DNA of 7,581 nucleotides. Source: Bacteriovoracaceae bacterium. Lineage in GTDB: Bacteria; Bdellovibrionota; UBA1018. The position numbers and the translations under genes are program-made. Positions 6,574 through 7,581 of this stretch are shown piece by piece (positions within the stretch are counted from its first letter, which is position 1; each line of letters begins with the position of its first letter). Under the pieces are notes generated by a model. That model was not told the origin of the DNA. It ran no database searches and worked only from the letters and a program-made list of their open reading frames with translations. Location of the stretch: positions 1-7,581 of the forward strand of contig CANJNU010000033.1 of assembly GCA_947475645.1 (NCBI GenBank), read 5' to 3'.

Positions 6574-6990
6574 TCAGAAGGACGCGATTCTTAGGTTCAT
6601 GAGCTGGCCCTCGCTCTTGTGGCGATGCCCATCTGCATGGAGGTGTTCGCTTCTCTCCGAACTCTCCTTACAACTCACGCAAAGGGTCGCCGTGGGGCGA
6701 GCTTCTAAGCGCTTCAGCTCAATGTCATCCTCGCATTCTTCGCAGGCTCCAAAAGTACCGTCGTTGAGTCTCTGGAGTGCGGCCTCTACTTTTTTCGAAT
6801 AGAGGGCTTCCCGATTTCTCATTCTCAGGCGCATACTGGTTTCGAGTTCCACTGCGGCTAGATCCGATTCGTCCGAGAGCTCATCGCTCGAAAGAATGAA
6901 TTCGGGGTTCATGAGCCGTTGTGAAAAGGCAATTTTTTGCCGTTGGTCTTCAAAGAGCTTCTTGAATTGGGACAGGGCTTCCGAGTTCAT
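6574..6990 (-). CDS. DksA/TraR-family zinc-finger transcriptional regulator
   Basis: This 138-residue protein resembles DksA, which enters the RNA polymerase secondary channel and, with ppGpp, adjusts transcription during starvation or stress. Residues about 1-80 form the long charged coiled coil. Its tip carries DESDLA (40-45), matching the DxxDxA motif that DksA needs for activity. The C4 zinc finger is Cys83, Cys86, Cys104 and Cys107 with the standard C-x2-C-x17-C-x2-C spacing. A His-containing tail (HLHADGHRH, 116-124) is not standard. The ATG at 6990 has GGAG six bases upstream. The first 41 bases overlap the end of the small ORF at 6950-7183, so translation may be coupled. Whether it is the main DksA or a paralogue cannot be told from here, so I give no symbol. 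Confidence 0.88.
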   Translation of the reverse strand: MNSEALSQFKKLFEDQRQKIAFSQRLMNPEFILSSDELSDESDLAAVELETSMRLRMRNREALYSKKVEAALQRLNDGTFGACEECEDDIELKRLEARPTATLCVSCKESSERSEHLHADGHRHKSEGQLMNLRIASF

Positions 6991-7183
6991 TTTTGACTCC
7001 GATCAAGATGGGGATAGGTTCAGGGGTTAATCCTAAAGTTCCTAGCACGCGCAGAGCTGAGCTCAGCTCTGCCCATAGATGGGTCCACACTCGGAAGACA
7101 GCTGCACGACTCGCCAAAACAGAGGTACGCACAGTCCAACGGGCTTGATAGGAAGCCTTTGTATTACGATTCATGGTTTTCAT
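6950..7183 (-). CDS. Small 77-residue ORF overlapping the DksA-like gene start
   Basis: I do not recognise this protein. It has one of the strongest ribosome binding sites in the window: AGGAGG (7196-7191, - strand), 7 bases before ATG 7183. The product is basic at the N-terminus (MKTMNRNTKASYQARW) with three Trp in the first half, and becomes hydrophobic and Pro-containing later (GLTPEPIPILIGV). I see no signal peptide, membrane helix or known motif. It ends at 6950, inside the DksA-like gene in another frame, and the ribosome binding site of that gene lies within it. It could be a genuine small protein co-expressed with the regulator, or a regulatory leader ORF whose translation controls dksA-like expression. 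A perfect 22-bp palindrome lies inside it at 7051-7072. Confidence 0.5.
   Translation of the reverse strand: MKTMNRNTKASYQARWTVRTSVLASRAAVFRVWTHLWAELSSALRVLGTLGLTPEPIPILIGVKNELGSPVPIQEAL
7051..7072. repeat. Perfect 22-bp palindrome
   Basis: The half-site GCAGAGCTGAG (7051-7061) is followed immediately by its exact reverse complement (7062-7072). As RNA it makes a 9-bp stem with an AGCT loop. It lies in the small ORF, upstream of the DksA-like start. No T run follows on either strand, so it is not an ordinary terminator. Possible roles are a DNA operator or a leader hairpin. Confidence 0.7.
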
Positions 7184-7311
7184 GATTGATCCTCCTGTGA
7201 GTTGGGTCGTTTAGCGAAGGAGTCGAGTGCCTCATCCTAAGGCGTACTCCAGTGTCTTCTCTGGAGTCCTTCACGTCTTCTGATTGAAGAGTATTGCGAG
7301 CGGTGTGCCAG

Positions 7312-7354
7312 GCCGCATTTTCGATAAAAGATCAATTATTTCATCGAATGCGGC
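7312..7354. repeat. 12-bp bulged inverted repeat between divergent genes
   Basis: GCCGCAT (7312-7318) pairs with ATGCGGC (7348-7354), and TCGAT (7321-7325) pairs with ATCGA (7343-7347). TT 7319-7320 is bulged and the loop is 17 AT-rich bases. It may be an operator or part of a - strand leader. Confidence 0.55.
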
Positions 7355-7405
7355 ATGCCGTAGGCGGGTATGGCGGTGGGTCCAGAATGGGGAAGAAGAG
7401 TCGCT

Positions 7406-7433
7406 TTGGCACCGGTGCTGGATAGTGTACGAT
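7406..7433 (+). promoter_or_regulatory. Candidate promoter for the DUF4442 gene
   Basis: TTGGCA (7406-7411, five of six to TTGACA) and TACGAT (7428-7433, four of six to TATAAT) are 16 bases apart. Transcription would start near 7440, almost at the ATG, implying a leaderless message. It is a consensus match only. Confidence 0.35.
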
Positions 7434-7442
7434 CAGATCAGC

Positions 7443-7581
7443 ATGAAGAGAACGCTTCGGCAAAGCATTCTAAGCCAATATATTAATTATTACCCGCCGT
7501 TCATTGGCGGCGGAATTCGTGTCGAATATGTCGACCCAAAGTTTCTCGAAATTCGAGTGGGAATGAAACTCACCTGGTGGA
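7443..7581 (+). CDS. DUF4442-domain protein, N-terminal part (runs off the window)
   Basis: Forty-six codons are visible. The segment YINYYPPFIGGGIRVEYVD and the following EIRVGMKLTWW match the opening of DUF4442 proteins as I remember them (typically 'N.yPPf.GaGIrv..i......i.v.mkl.ww'), a hotdog-fold family related to thioesterases and of undetermined substrate. The start is uncertain. ATG 7443 has no Shine-Dalgarno, and the frame is open upstream with a GTG at 7425. If the promoter at 7406-7433 is real, the message is leaderless from ATG 7443. The gene is divergent from the small ORF/dksA-like unit. Confidence 0.7.
   Translation, partial: MKRTLRQSILSQYINYYPPFIGGGIRVEYVDPKFLEIRVGMKLTWW

Larger units (their letters stand above)
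7184..7442. promoter_or_regulatory. Divergent intergenic region rich in inverted repeats
   Basis: This spacer should hold promoters for the small ORF/dksA-like unit (-) and the DUF4442 gene (+). It contains a hairpin ACTCCAG/CTGGAGT (7246-7252 with 7261-7267), a 12-bp bulged hairpin (7312-7354), the 10-bp palindrome CGGCATGCCG (7351-7360) and a tandem GATCA GATCA (7431-7440). I found no convincing - strand promoter. Confidence 0.5.

Noticed and set aside
1..7581. tRNA or rRNA genes
   Set aside because: I saw no cloverleaf with a TTCGA/TTCAA arm and anticodon stem, and no rRNA-like conserved blocks on either strand.

Overview
The window comes from a Gram-negative bacterial chromosome and holds the distal end of a division and cell wall (dcw) cluster, ftsQ-ftsA-ftsZ, followed by accessory genes. 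FtsQ is present, FtsA is complete, and FtsZ has the C-terminal [13 protein letters not shown] peptide. With a secreted subtilase and a DksA-type regulator nearby, this suits a free-living or predatory proteobacterium-like lineage. A Bdellovibrionota or 'deltaproteobacterial' origin is my best guess, but it is inference from protein style only.

Layout, left to right. Positions 1-103 hold the tail of an unidentified upstream reading frame that overlaps the ftsQ start in an ATGA. Then come ftsQ (100-876), ftsA (962-2197) and ftsZ (2320-3627), all on the + strand and closed by a strong intrinsic terminator (3665-3698). The two spacers in this operon are not empty. The 85 bases before ftsA can fold into two mutually exclusive structures, one of which buries the ftsA ribosome binding site. 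The 122 bases before ftsZ hold a 10-bp stem with a GAAA tetraloop plus two further hairpins.

Positions 3699-4113 are non-coding. They hold a roughly 100-bp inverted-repeat element, two or more small hairpins with GAA loops, and a candidate promoter. This promoter precedes a secreted S8 subtilisin-like protease (4114-5595), which has a propeptide and an unusual duplicated Cys/Pro/Gly linker. The protease gene ends in a 13-bp terminator hairpin.

The next three genes are on the - strand: a ZIP-family metal transporter (5678-6445), a DksA/TraR-type zinc-finger RNA polymerase regulator (6574-6990), and an unrecognised 77-residue ORF with a very strong ribosome binding site (6950-7183) that overlaps the start of the DksA-like gene. 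A terminator (6481-6513) separates the last two from the ZIP gene. The divergent spacer (7184-7442) is rich in inverted repeats. At the right edge the first 46 codons of a DUF4442-type protein run off the window on the + strand.

How the genes work together: FtsQ, FtsA and FtsZ build the divisome, FtsA being the membrane tether and FtsZ the cytoskeletal ring. The ZIP transporter and the zinc-finger DksA-like protein may form a small metal and stress response group. The most interesting unexplained material is the RNA-like structure ahead of ftsA, ftsZ and the small ORF/dksA-like pair. These look like cis-regulatory leaders, and I could not match them to any riboswitch consensus I know.
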